Origin: an uncultured Bacteroides sp.
GTDB lineage: Bacteria > Bacteroidota > Bacteroidia > Bacteroidales > Bacteroidaceae
Assembly: GCA_947071285.1 (NCBI GenBank)
Contig: CAMTFK010000115.1
Span: 1 to 13,414, forward strand
Length of the DNA: 13,414 nucleotides
Direction of reading: 5' to 3'
In this document: piece by piece, positions 1 to 6,155 of the stretch
Layout: each line of letters starts with the position of its first letter
Position numbering within the stretch: position 1 is the first letter of the stretch
Made by a program: the position numbers and the translations under genes
Notes under the pieces: model-generated
Told to the model about the DNA's origin: nothing
What the model saw: the letters and a program-made list of their open reading frames with translations, nothing else
Database searches by the model: none

Positions 1-38
1 ACCAATGCGACTGCTTTAAATAAACTTGTAGTTTTCAT
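1..38 (-). CDS. N-terminus of an exported protein (partial, runs off left edge)
   Basis: An ATG at 38..36 on the minus strand opens a frame that reads MKTTSLFKAVAL and continues past the window edge. A short basic start followed by hydrophobic residues is what the beginning of a Sec signal peptide looks like. The bases just upstream are A-rich (AAAAATAAAGATT before the ATG), as is usual in Bacteroides leaders. A candidate sigma-54 promoter and palindromic activator sites lie about 125 to 220 bases upstream on the same strand. Only 12 codons are visible, so the product cannot be named. Efflux or envelope proteins would be typical Bacteroidetes candidates for this arrangement, but that is a guess. 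Confidence 0.5.
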   Translation of the reverse strand, partial: MKTTSLFKAVAL

Positions 39-160
39 AATCTTTATTTTTAAATTGTTACTATTTCTATTGGGCTTTCGCTCTATCTGTTAGACGGAAC
101 TACTTGTTGAAAAGTGGCAGATAATCTTTATTTTTTTGCTGACCGCTTTCGCTTAATAAT

Positions 161-179
161 AGTCAATTCCTGTGCCAAA
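161..179 (-). promoter_or_regulatory. Candidate sigma-54 (RpoN) -24/-12 promoter
   Basis: Read on the minus strand, positions 178 to 162 are TTGGCACAGGAATTGAC. The family consensus is TTGGCAC-N5-TTGC. The -24 part is a perfect match, and the distance from the first G of the -24 GG (176) to the G of the -12 element (164) is exactly the required 12 bases. The one important departure is TTGA in place of TTGC. Transcription would start near 151 and run into the leftward gene at 38, giving a leader of roughly 113 bases. Confidence 0.5.
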
Positions 180-222
180 GTGATAAATTGTTGAATATCA
201 ATGGTTATTGTAGAATTGTGGC

Positions 223-260
223 TGTTCATTATCGGACAGTTGTCCGCTTATTATCGAACA
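223..260. promoter_or_regulatory. Palindromic half-site cluster, possible enhancer-binding-protein site
   Basis: Four related six-base half-sites alternate in orientation: TGTTCA (223-228), CGGACA (233-238), TGTCCG (241-246) and CGAACA (255-260). The middle two form a perfect inverted repeat with a 2-base spacer. The cluster lies about 70 to 110 bases upstream of the start expected from the sigma-54-like promoter, the usual distance for an NtrC-type activator. Binding by such an activator is inferred from position and symmetry only. Confidence 0.45.
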
Positions 261-288
261 CTGACTGTTTTTGGGGGAGAGATTATTT

Positions 289-307
289 AATTGAAGTTTC
301 GCAAGTT
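289..307 (-). repeat. Inverted 19-nt repeat, left copy
   Basis: The plus strand reads AATTGAAGTTTCGCAAGTT. The reverse complement recurs at 1062-1080 with one mismatch. In both copies the motif lies downstream of the decayed coding-like segment when read in the direction of that segment, so the two copies appear to belong to the same larger inverted duplication. Confidence 0.7.
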
Positions 308-374
308 AATTTTAAAAGTTCGTAGGAGTGCCAAGAAGATTTCTTATCCGAGGCAAAGATAAGATCGTTCTGTC

Positions 375-424
375 CTTTCAGCCCCCACCGAATATCCCTG
401 TTCATCGGCATTCCGGCTGAAACT
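375..424 (-). repeat. Inverted copy A of a decayed coding-like segment
   Basis: The minus strand shares a 27-nt core (395-421) with the plus strand at 892-918, with one mismatch (TTCAGCCGGAA[T/A]GCCG and onward). In the matching frame, copy A reads SAGMPMNRDIRWGLKGQ and copy B reads SAGKPMNREIWGRLKELQ. The shared reading frame suggests both derive from translated sequence. Both are preceded by a stop codon at nearly the same place, and no start with supporting context is visible. Confidence 0.65.
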
Positions 425-614
425 ACTTTCCCGCTTCACCGCTTCACCTTCGCATCCCGTGACACGCCGTAATATCCCGGCATCGGGCGATAGATGGGTT
501 GCGTACGCCGCCCTACGTTCATCAGCTTGCCTTCTTCCAGAAACAGAAACTGATGCTTTTCTACGTTAATATCCTTGCTTTATTGTGCTAAAGATACTGG
601 TTGATAAATGAACC

Positions 615-702
615 ACTCTGGTCGGTCGAACAAATGACTGGAGTAGTTTAATCAAATAACTCTGGTCGGAAGAGCGAACAACTAAAGTCGGTCATTCGTA
701 AA
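615..702. repeat. Four degenerate 22-nt tandem units
   Basis: ACT triplets occur at 615, 637, 659 and 681, exactly 22 bases apart. Units 1 and 3 share ACTCTGGTCGG, and unit 4 has ACTAAAGTCGG. The remainder of each unit is loosely alike (GAACAAATG, AATCAAATA, GCGAACA). A shorter relative begins at 596 with ACTGG. The period is two helical turns and is not a multiple of three. No function is known to me. Confidence 0.55.
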
Positions 703-888
703 GCACATATAAAGATACATAAAATAGGGGATTATGTACCTAAAAGTCCTGTCTTTTTCTGCAAGCGCCTTTTAGAAAAAAGTTTGAGAAAAGTTTGCAA
801 ACTCCTTCTTTCAAGTACTGCTTCGGGCAGGGCTGAAAAGGAAACATACGGAATACGGCAATGTGTATGAAGTGATGAGAAGGTAGGA

Positions 889-938
889 AGCTTCAGCCGG
901 AAAGCCGATGAACAGGGAGATCTGGGGAAGACTGAAAG
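889..938 (+). repeat. Inverted copy B of the decayed coding-like segment
   Basis: This is the plus-strand partner of the segment at 375-424. The 27-nt core lies at 892-918. Its frame reads SAGKPMNREIWGRLKELQ and ends at a stop at about 961-963, inside the AGGAGTTAAAG repeat. A coding-like stretch ending EYGNVYEVMRR and a stop precedes it, loosely matching YYGVSRDAKVKR and a stop ahead of copy A. Confidence 0.65.
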
Positions 939-952
939 AACTGCAAGGAGGC

Positions 953-1055
953 TTTAGGAGTTAAAGCCCGATACTTCTGTGTGGTGTTTCTACTATATCA
1001 TAAAGGCTATCGAGCTTTAACTCCTAACAACGTGATAACTCCTTTAACTCCTAAA
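953..1055. repeat. TTTAGGAGTTAAAG inverted-repeat set
   Basis: TTTAGGAGTTAAAG at 953-966 is perfectly complementary to CTTTAACTCCTAAA at 1042-1055 (14 of 14), and its last 13 bases also to CTTTAACTCCTAA at 1015-1027 (13 of 13). The left arm can pair with only one of the two right arms at a time, so two alternative hairpins are possible if the region is transcribed. Confidence 0.65.
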
Positions 1056-1061
1056 TTTCAG

Positions 1062-1080
1062 AACTTGCGAAACTTGAATT
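1062..1080 (+). repeat. Inverted 19-nt repeat, right copy
   Basis: The plus strand reads AACTTGCGAAACTTGAATT, the reverse complement of 289-307 with one mismatch. It closes the right side of the inverted duplication. The palindrome ACGTATACGT follows immediately at 1081-1090. Confidence 0.7.
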
Positions 1081-1095
1081 ACGTATACGTGAGCA

Positions 1096-1153
1096 AATGA
1101 CTATTTGCCCCTACATGCATTGCGGCGACGCTTGTAGGGGGCGAATAATCATT
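1096..1153. repeat. MITE-like imperfect hairpin overlapping the end of the DUF3857 gene
   Basis: The left arm at 1096-1115 (AATGACTATTTGCCCCTACA) pairs with the right arm at 1133-1153, which on the opposite strand reads AATGATTATTCGCCCCCTACA. There are two mismatches and one extra C, around a 17-nt loop. Palindromes built from TGTAGGGGCGAAT are, as I recall, common between genes in Bacteroides. The right arm covers the TGA stop (1151..1149) of the leftward gene. It could help end or stabilise that transcript, but there is no T-tract on either side. Confidence 0.6.
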
Positions 1154-3035
1154 CAGTTCTTTTTAGTATGATTTTTGCCCCATATTGTGTGGCAACATTC
1201 TTGCGGAAGTTCAGGAAATCAGGATATTCTTCTTTAGGGTAATTGCCTTGATAAACCTGTAAACGGTGCACGATAAAAACATTTCTTCCTTCTCCCAAAG
1301 TAATGGTGGAGTGGAATTTGCCGAACTTGCTTTCCAGATTGGCGGTCTTGGGCAATGATTCTATTTCATACTCTTCCGGTAAGCGGATACTGATGCTATC
1401 TATGTCGAGATAACCATAATTGATTTGGATGACTTGGGTACGTTCTCCTTGCTCGTTGGGGCTATAAAAGTCTTTGTGGAAGATATTGGCCGGGATAAAG
1501 AGACGTTTTCCGGTTTTGTTTCCATACTGTCCGCTTTCGATAGTATAGGAAATATCTAGTTGCGGTTCTTTTTGTTTGCTCTCGTTGAAACGGACAGCAT
1601 CGACTTTGGCTTGTATCAAATTGATATCCGAGCGTAGCCAGTCTTTCTGCCGGGCAGGTTCCTGAACTATTATGGATGCCATATCCTCGTATTGAAACAG
1701 ACGTGAGGTTTGTTTAACTTCAACCTCTGCACTTCCATCCGGTTGCAAGGAAACACGGGCGTTGTTGACTTGCGTATTTAGAGAATCGGCATATGTGGGC
1801 AGTTGGCAAAGAGTTCCGCCATTGGGACCGACAAGTAACGCATCATGCCCGGCTATGGAGTGATGTACATAACCTAGGGGTAAGGTCGGATTAGTGCATT
1901 CCAGCCAGAGTGTATCGTTGGGTAACGGTACTTGCAGGATGACATGGTTGTTTTGATTGGCACTGGCAAAATCAGATAACAGACGTTTGTTGGTAGTGCT
2001 GATTACTGTATAAACTGACGGGATACCCAGTTCTGTAAGCATGGCACGCATGTAATTGGATAATCCTTTGCAATCGCCGAAGCCGGTGCGGTGCACATCG
2101 GCGGCGGCGATGGGTTGAAGGCCTCCAATGCCCAGTTGTATGCTGACGTAGCGCGTGGAGGAAGCAAGGTATTGATATACTGCAGCTATCTTTTCATGTG
2201 CGGTATTGCAGTTTGCCGTTCGTTTTTGCAGCTCCTCTTTCAGTGCCGGGGGAAGTTGGTCTCTGCCGTTTAATAACTGGTATTGCCATGCTCCGTATGT
2301 CTGCCAACTGTCCATGCTTCCCTTGGTTCCTTCGAAAGAGAAGTTCCGGGGAGTGAAATAGATGCGTGGCAGCAGTTCGGACAGGGAAGGACTGTAGGGC
2401 TCCTTCTTGATGGCGGGCAGTGATTGAACTTTGACTTCGGTCAACCAGTTTCCGTTAGCCATTTGCTGTTGGTTGACTTCCGCTTGCATATGGATGGTCC
2501 GGTAGCGACAAGGATTATCGGCGGGGGTGATGATGCGGTAACTTGCCTGGGCAACAGCCTGGTTATAGTTCTTTTGCGGAAAGAAACCGGGATAGCCGAT
2601 GAGACCGTCGCTATTCTTTATCTCCCATTCGTAGGTGATGGTTACGGGATAACGTGATGGGGTATATTCAAAGAAATAGTAATAGTCGTCACTGACGAGT
2701 CCATCGGAGTATTCAGTGACTTTCAGTTCGCTCTTTTTTATTTTTCGGATGACGTTTCCGGAGGCATCCCGGACTTCTCCGGAGAATTTCTTCAAAGAAG
2801 AAAAACGGTCGCACATGCAGATAAAGGAGGCGTCTTCTTTCCCTTTTTCATTGAGTATCTGTATCACGCGTTTTTCTTTCTGGACGGCATCGGTAGGAGA
2901 ACTGCATACAATATCCGTTACGGCATCCTGCACGATGGAGTAGGCATTGGTGCGTAAATCTGTTTGAGCATGCAGGCCGCCGGAGTAGAAGACAACCTGC
3001 AATAAAAAGCCGATAAATAACCTATTCATTTTCAT
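1149..3035 (-). CDS. Secreted DUF3857/transglutaminase-like protein with intact Cys-His
   Basis: The 628-residue product begins with a signal peptide (MKMNRLFIGFLLQVVFYSG, likely cut after LHA near residue 23), so it should act in the periplasm or on the envelope. The N-terminal half fits a DUF3857-type beta-rich domain, including the stretch SDDYYYFFEYTP near 115. A transglutaminase-like core follows: GFGDCKGLSNYMRAML places the nucleophile at Cys322, NNHVIL places His364, and WLECT offers Glu379 where an Asp is common. The C-terminal 200 residues look like the beta domain usual in this family. A Met two codons in (3029) is an equally plausible start. The gene begins 10 bases after the stop of its upstream neighbour, so they are very likely one operon. 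The fold family is clear; substrate and biological role are not known. A protease or peptide-crosslinking activity is possible. Confidence 0.85.
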   Translation of the reverse strand: MKMNRLFIGFLLQVVFYSGGLHAQTDLRTNAYSIVQDAVTDIVCSSPTDAVQKEKRVIQILNEKGKEDASFICMCDRFSSLKKFSGEVRDASGNVIRKIKKSELKVTEYSDGLVSDDYYYFFEYTPSRYPVTITYEWEIKNSDGLIGYPGFFPQKNYNQAVAQASYRIITPADNPCRYRTIHMQAEVNQQQMANGNWLTEVKVQSLPAIKKEPYSPSLSELLPRIYFTPRNFSFEGTKGSMDSWQTYGAWQYQLLNGRDQLPPALKEELQKRTANCNTAHEKIAAVYQYLASSTRYVSIQLGIGGLQPIAAADVHRTGFGDCKGLSNYMRAMLTELGIPSVYTVISTTNKRLLSDFASANQNNHVILQVPLPNDTLWLECTNPTLPLGYVHHSIAGHDALLVGPNGGTLCQLPTYADSLNTQVNNARVSLQPDGSAEVEVKQTSRLFQYEDMASIIVQEPARQKDWLRSDINLIQAKVDAVRFNESKQKEPQLDISYTIESGQYGNKTGKRLFIPANIFHKDFYSPNEQGERTQVIQINYGYLDIDSISIRLPEEYEIESLPKTANLESKFGKFHSTITLGEGRNVFIVHRLQVYQGNYPKEEYPDFLNFRKNVATQYGAKIILKRTE

Positions 3036-3045
3036 AATTTCCGGA

Positions 3046-5031
3046 TTATAGTTTCTTCAAGACCATCATTTCATTATTCTTTTTTGCCATCATTTCCCAC
3101 AGTTGTTGCAGTTCGGGATAATCCGTATGCAGGAACAATAGTTTTTGCAATCGGAAAAGATACCTGAGGCTAATCTGGTTGCCCTGTTGAGTGATAGTGT
3201 ACCGGCAGAGTACTTTCTCGTCATCTGTCTGTATTCTTTGGCTTTCCGGTTTCTCGTCTACTGCATACCCTTCCGGAATGGTCAGATTGACGGTTAGTGA
3301 CAACTGGTCGGCATAAGGAAATTCCACGGGAAGTTTTCGTTCCGACTGTTTGAAGGGAGATTCGGAGACATGGAGGAATACAAGCGGATTGATGTAAATG
3401 AACTGGTCGTTGACAGTGGATTGTTTCTCGAATTCCATAAACTCACGTACTTGCGGCGAGAAAAGGTTTCTTCCGTCCATTCGGAGAACTTTCACTTGTA
3501 CATTCTCTTCGGAAGCCAGCTTACTGACAAAGTCCGTACTATCCTTGGCGGTACGGAACTTGTTTCGCAGTCGGGAGGCATATTGACCTGCATAAAGAGT
3601 CTCACGTGTACCGGCAATGACACCTTCCGGAGAGATTTCGGCTTTCACGACTGACCTGAGCTGGTTGGTTCCGATAGCTGTCAGGTTCACCCATTGGCTT
3701 CGGTTGTCCGGAACGATGATACGTGCCCGGTCGGTCATTAGTACGGGAGGCAGTACACTGAGGTATCCGTCTTCTATTGAGCCGTCCAGATAAACCAGGG
3801 TGCTGTCTGTGTGGGCAATGGCGACAACAAAAGTATTCAGCTTTTGGAGGCTGGGGTGCGAATAGGGGATTATGCCCATACTCCGGCGGCTCATTACTGC
3901 CGGATAAGCGGGTATCCCGGCATCTTTCAGCATGCTGATAAGGATGAAGTTGATGTCGGCATTGCTTCCTGTACCTTCTTTCAATATTTGCTTGGGAGCT
4001 TTGCCATATAAAGAGTATTTTTCATTCCATCTCACTTTGTTTTTGAGTAAGGTGTAGATGGCGCATATCTTTTCGTCCGTTTCTTTCATCTGTTCAAGAT
4101 GCAATGCTGCCATCTCTTCTTTGAGTGGATTGTTCATTTTCAACCGGCTTCCGAAGTTTGTATCTTTGAGCAATGATTCGTCTATTTGTTCCCAGCTTTT
4201 TGTGAACGATTGGTAGAGGGTACCGGGAAAATCAATTCCCAGTAGCTCTAAGTTTACTTGTGTGCAGTAGTCATCAAGGCACCACACGTAACTGTCATCT
4301 TTCAAAGCGGGAAGTTGAACGCCCTGAAAATTCAGGTGTGTCCCGGAGCATTGAAGTAGCTGTCCGCCGATAGATAAACTGAAAGAAGTGGCTTCGTTTG
4401 TCGGCTTGAGCGTTTCCGCGCCATGCATTTCTGTGTTGAACTTGAAGTATTCGGGAATGGTGACGTCATACTCAGTATACAGGGTGGGAATGTCACTTTG
4501 TGCTTTCCAACTGTCAATGCTAAAGAAGAAGTCTGACTCCAGCCGGTATTCGTACTCTATCAGAGTACCCGCTTTCACTTGTGGAATGGAGAATTTCAAT
4601 TGCATTTGATTTTCATTGACGCGTTCCTTGAATACCATGTCTTTCTTCATTTTGGTGCGCACCATTTTTCCGTTTTCCATATTATAAGCACTGGCGTCCA
4701 GACCGATGATGTTCTCTTTCATGGTGTTGTTTTGCAGTTCGTAGTAGGGGATAGTGACGTTGGCATAGGAAGTACCCTCTGGCTTGAGTATTTTGATTTT
4801 TACTTTATATTCATAGGCCAACCTGAAACTCTCTATTCCCCATTTGTAGTTGACATTGGTTAGCTTGCACAGGATAACTGCCGTGGCATTGGAGTCAGGC
4901 GCATAAGTAGTCATGGTTAGCTCTTCCATGGTAGGTTTTCCGAATTTTAAATTCGGCAGAATAGTTTGTCCGTCAGCAAATAATTGGAGGCAGCAAAAAC
5001 TAAATAGCAGAGAAAGTAAAGCGTTTTTCAT
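3046..5031 (-). CDS. Secreted DUF3857/transglutaminase-like protein, catalytic Cys and His lost
   Basis: Starting at the ATG at 5031 the product has 661 residues and opens with a signal peptide (MKNALLSLLFSFCCLQLFA, then DGQ). The frame can be extended to a TTG at 5064, but that codon lies inside the promoter -7 box, so it is rejected. The architecture matches the downstream neighbour: an N-terminal DUF3857-like domain, a transglutaminase-like core and a C-terminal beta region. In the core, GTGSNADINFILISML aligns with GFGDCKGLSNYMRAML of the neighbour, putting Asn357 at the nucleophile position. LQKLNTFVVAI aligns with the His region, putting Thr400 there. Only the acidic residue survives, in VYLDGS (Asp416). 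It is therefore probably a non-enzymatic paralogue that binds a ligand or partners the active one. It leads the operon. Exact substitution positions depend on a by-eye alignment. Confidence 0.85.
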   Translation of the reverse strand: MKNALLSLLFSFCCLQLFADGQTILPNLKFGKPTMEELTMTTYAPDSNATAVILCKLTNVNYKWGIESFRLAYEYKVKIKILKPEGTSYANVTIPYYELQNNTMKENIIGLDASAYNMENGKMVRTKMKKDMVFKERVNENQMQLKFSIPQVKAGTLIEYEYRLESDFFFSIDSWKAQSDIPTLYTEYDVTIPEYFKFNTEMHGAETLKPTNEATSFSLSIGGQLLQCSGTHLNFQGVQLPALKDDSYVWCLDDYCTQVNLELLGIDFPGTLYQSFTKSWEQIDESLLKDTNFGSRLKMNNPLKEEMAALHLEQMKETDEKICAIYTLLKNKVRWNEKYSLYGKAPKQILKEGTGSNADINFILISMLKDAGIPAYPAVMSRRSMGIIPYSHPSLQKLNTFVVAIAHTDSTLVYLDGSIEDGYLSVLPPVLMTDRARIIVPDNRSQWVNLTAIGTNQLRSVVKAEISPEGVIAGTRETLYAGQYASRLRNKFRTAKDSTDFVSKLASEENVQVKVLRMDGRNLFSPQVREFMEFEKQSTVNDQFIYINPLVFLHVSESPFKQSERKLPVEFPYADQLSLTVNLTIPEGYAVDEKPESQRIQTDDEKVLCRYTITQQGNQISLRYLFRLQKLLFLHTDYPELQQLWEMMAKKNNEMMVLKKL

Positions 5032-5061
5032 ATAAATAGAATTGAAGTGTTGTTGTTCCGA

Positions 5062-5090
5062 CAAATATATGTTTTTTTTATTTAAAACAA
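5062..5090 (-). promoter_or_regulatory. Bacteroides-type promoter for the DUF3857 operon
   Basis: The minus strand carries TATATTTG at 5069..5062, a perfect TAnnTTTG -7 box, with TTG at 5090..5088 separated by 18 bases as a possible -33 element. Transcription would start a few bases past 5062, leaving a leader of roughly 20 to 30 bases before the ATG at 5031. This excludes the upstream TTG as the start codon. Confidence 0.65.
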
Positions 5091-5153
5091 GCTTTTGTCT
5101 TCCTCTTTTATTAAAACTCCTTAAAGAAAGCCCTATAGGTCACTTTTTATTTG

Positions 5154-5161
5154 TTATTTTG
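5154..5161 (+). promoter_or_regulatory. Possible -7 box for the methyltransferase operon
   Basis: TTATTTTG matches the Bacteroides -7 consensus TAnnTTTG at all but one fixed position. It is followed by GCACC, the same bases that follow the better -7 box ahead of metK. No clear -33 element is visible. It would give a leader of about 60 bases to the ATG at 5227. Confidence 0.4.
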
Positions 5162-5226
5162 CACCAAATTCGGGTATAGTGCGGTCCGACCGGTTCGGGC
5201 TGCGCTTCATTATTGCAGAACGTTCA

Positions 5227-6129
5227 ATGAATAAACTCACCATAAAAGTCTGTCCGGTATGCGGTAGTGCGCATATAGAGCGTGCTATGACTTGCATAGA
5301 CCATTATGCTTCCAGCGAAGCATTCTATCTGTGCCGTTGTCAGGATTGCGGTTTCCTCTTTACGCAGGATTTTCCTGTGGAGGCTGAGATAGGCAGATAT
5401 TATGAAACTCCCGATTACATTTCCCATTCCGATACGAAGAAAGGCCTGATGAATAAGGTGTACCATTGGGTGCGCAGTTATATGCTGGGTCGCAAAGCTC
5501 GTCTGGTGGCTCGTGAAGCACACCGCAAGACGGGGCACCTGCTGGATATCGGTACGGGGACAGGATACTTTGCCGATGCCATGAAGCGGCGGGGCTGGCA
5601 GGTGGAGGCCGTGGAAAAGAGTGCACAAGCACGTGTATTTGCCAAGGAACACTTCAACCTCGATGTGAAGCCTCATACTGCATTGCAGGATTTTGCCCCC
5701 GGCAGCTTTGACGTTATTACGTTGTGGCACGTTATGGAGCATCTGGAACACCTGAATGAGACATGGGACATACTAAATAACCTGCTGACGGAAAAGGGTG
5801 TGCTGATTATTGCGGTGCCCAATTGTTCCTCGTATGATGCAAAGAAATACGGTGCCCACTGGGCTGCTTACGATGTTCCCCGGCATTTGTGGCATTTTAC
5901 GCCCGGCAGCATCCAGAGATTGGGAGCTAAGCATGAACTAATACTGGCTGCGCGCCATCCTATGCCGTTCGATGCATTCTATGTATCGATGCTGAGCGAG
6001 AAATATATGGGTCATTCCCTGGCTTTCTTCCGGGGGATGCTCACTGGTACACTGGCATGGTTCAGCACATTGGGAAGTAAGGAGCGGAGCAGTTCGATGA
6101 TTTATGTGTTCAGGAAAAAACAGAAATAA
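5227..6129 (+). CDS. Class I SAM-dependent methyltransferase with N-terminal zinc ribbon
   Basis: The 300-residue protein combines a small Cys cluster (CPVC at 9-12 and CQDC at 38-41, with further Cys at 23 and 36), likely a zinc ribbon, with a Rossmann-type methyltransferase domain of the Methyltransf_23 kind. Motif I, LLDIGTGTGYF (105-115), binds SAM. Glu130 in VEAVEK is the acidic residue expected at the end of strand 2. FDVITLWHVMEHL (161-173) is the usual post-motif signature, and IIAVPN follows. The frame stays open upstream to a GTG at 5179, but the ATG at 5227 begins just before the zinc-ribbon motif and is preferred. It is the first gene of the rightward run and is transcribed divergently from the DUF3857 pair. 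The methyl acceptor cannot be read from the sequence; a small molecule, sugar or lipid is as likely as a macromolecule. Confidence 0.85.
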   Translation: MNKLTIKVCPVCGSAHIERAMTCIDHYASSEAFYLCRCQDCGFLFTQDFPVEAEIGRYYETPDYISHSDTKKGLMNKVYHWVRSYMLGRKARLVAREAHRKTGHLLDIGTGTGYFADAMKRRGWQVEAVEKSAQARVFAKEHFNLDVKPHTALQDFAPGSFDVITLWHVMEHLEHLNETWDILNNLLTEKGVLIIAVPNCSSYDAKKYGAHWAAYDVPRHLWHFTPGSIQRLGAKHELILAARHPMPFDAFYVSMLSEKYMGHSLAFFRGMLTGTLAWFSTLGSKERSSSMIYVFRKKQK

Positions 6130-6154
6130 GTGATAGAGTGGTAAAGTGATAAGG
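6130..6154 (+). repeat. Degenerate GTGATAGAGTGGTAA spacer repeat
   Basis: The whole spacer between the methyltransferase and ftsX is GTGATAGAGTGGTAA, one A, then GTGATAAGG. It resembles the 14-nt units found before folK (GTGATTAGTGGTAA) and after ftsX, suggesting a common origin for the spacer fillers in this operon. Confidence 0.4.
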
Positions 6155-6155
6155 C

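Larger units (their letters stand above)
262..1148. other. Gene-poor intergenic region filled with degenerate repeats and coding remnants
   Basis: No intact gene is visible on either strand. What is present, listed separately, is a pair of inverted copies of a decayed coding-like sequence bounded by inverted 19-nt repeats, a 22-nt periodic array, a set of TTTAGGAGTTAAAG inverted repeats, and a MITE-like hairpin at the right end. Short frames look protein-like but lack a start or contain stops. One, on the minus strand around 434-566, reads FLFLEEGKLMNVGRRTQP and then RPMPGYYGVSRDAKVKR before a stop. Another, on the plus strand at about 786-886, ends LKRKHTEYGNVYEVMRR and a stop. I do not recognise their parent family. 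The region looks like a graveyard of repeats between two leftward transcription units. Confidence 0.6.

Noticed and set aside
434..566. Minus-strand open frame ending GYYGVSRDAKVKR as a small gene
   Set aside because: It looks translated but has no start codon except an internal ATG, and the region is a repeat remnant. Kept as a remnant, not called a gene.
615..702. 22-nt array as a CRISPR array
   Set aside because: There are no unique spacers between identical repeats; the units are contiguous and degenerate, and no cas gene is present.
1096..1153. Hairpin as an intrinsic terminator for the leftward operon
   Set aside because: There is no T-tract after either arm, and the 17-nt loop with mismatched arms fits a dispersed palindrome better.
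5032..5064. Upstream TTG start adding 11 residues to the first DUF3857 gene
   Set aside because: The TTG lies within the -7 promoter box TATATTTG, and the signal peptide begins properly at the ATG at 5031.
5179..5226. Upstream GTG start adding 16 residues to the methyltransferase
   Set aside because: The added residues have no family feature, and the ATG at 5227 starts directly ahead of the Cys-cluster motif. The GTG also lies very close to the expected transcript start.
5224..5751. Long minus-strand open frame opposite the methyltransferase
   Set aside because: It is a shadow of a gene with clear family motifs. The translation has no recognisable domain.
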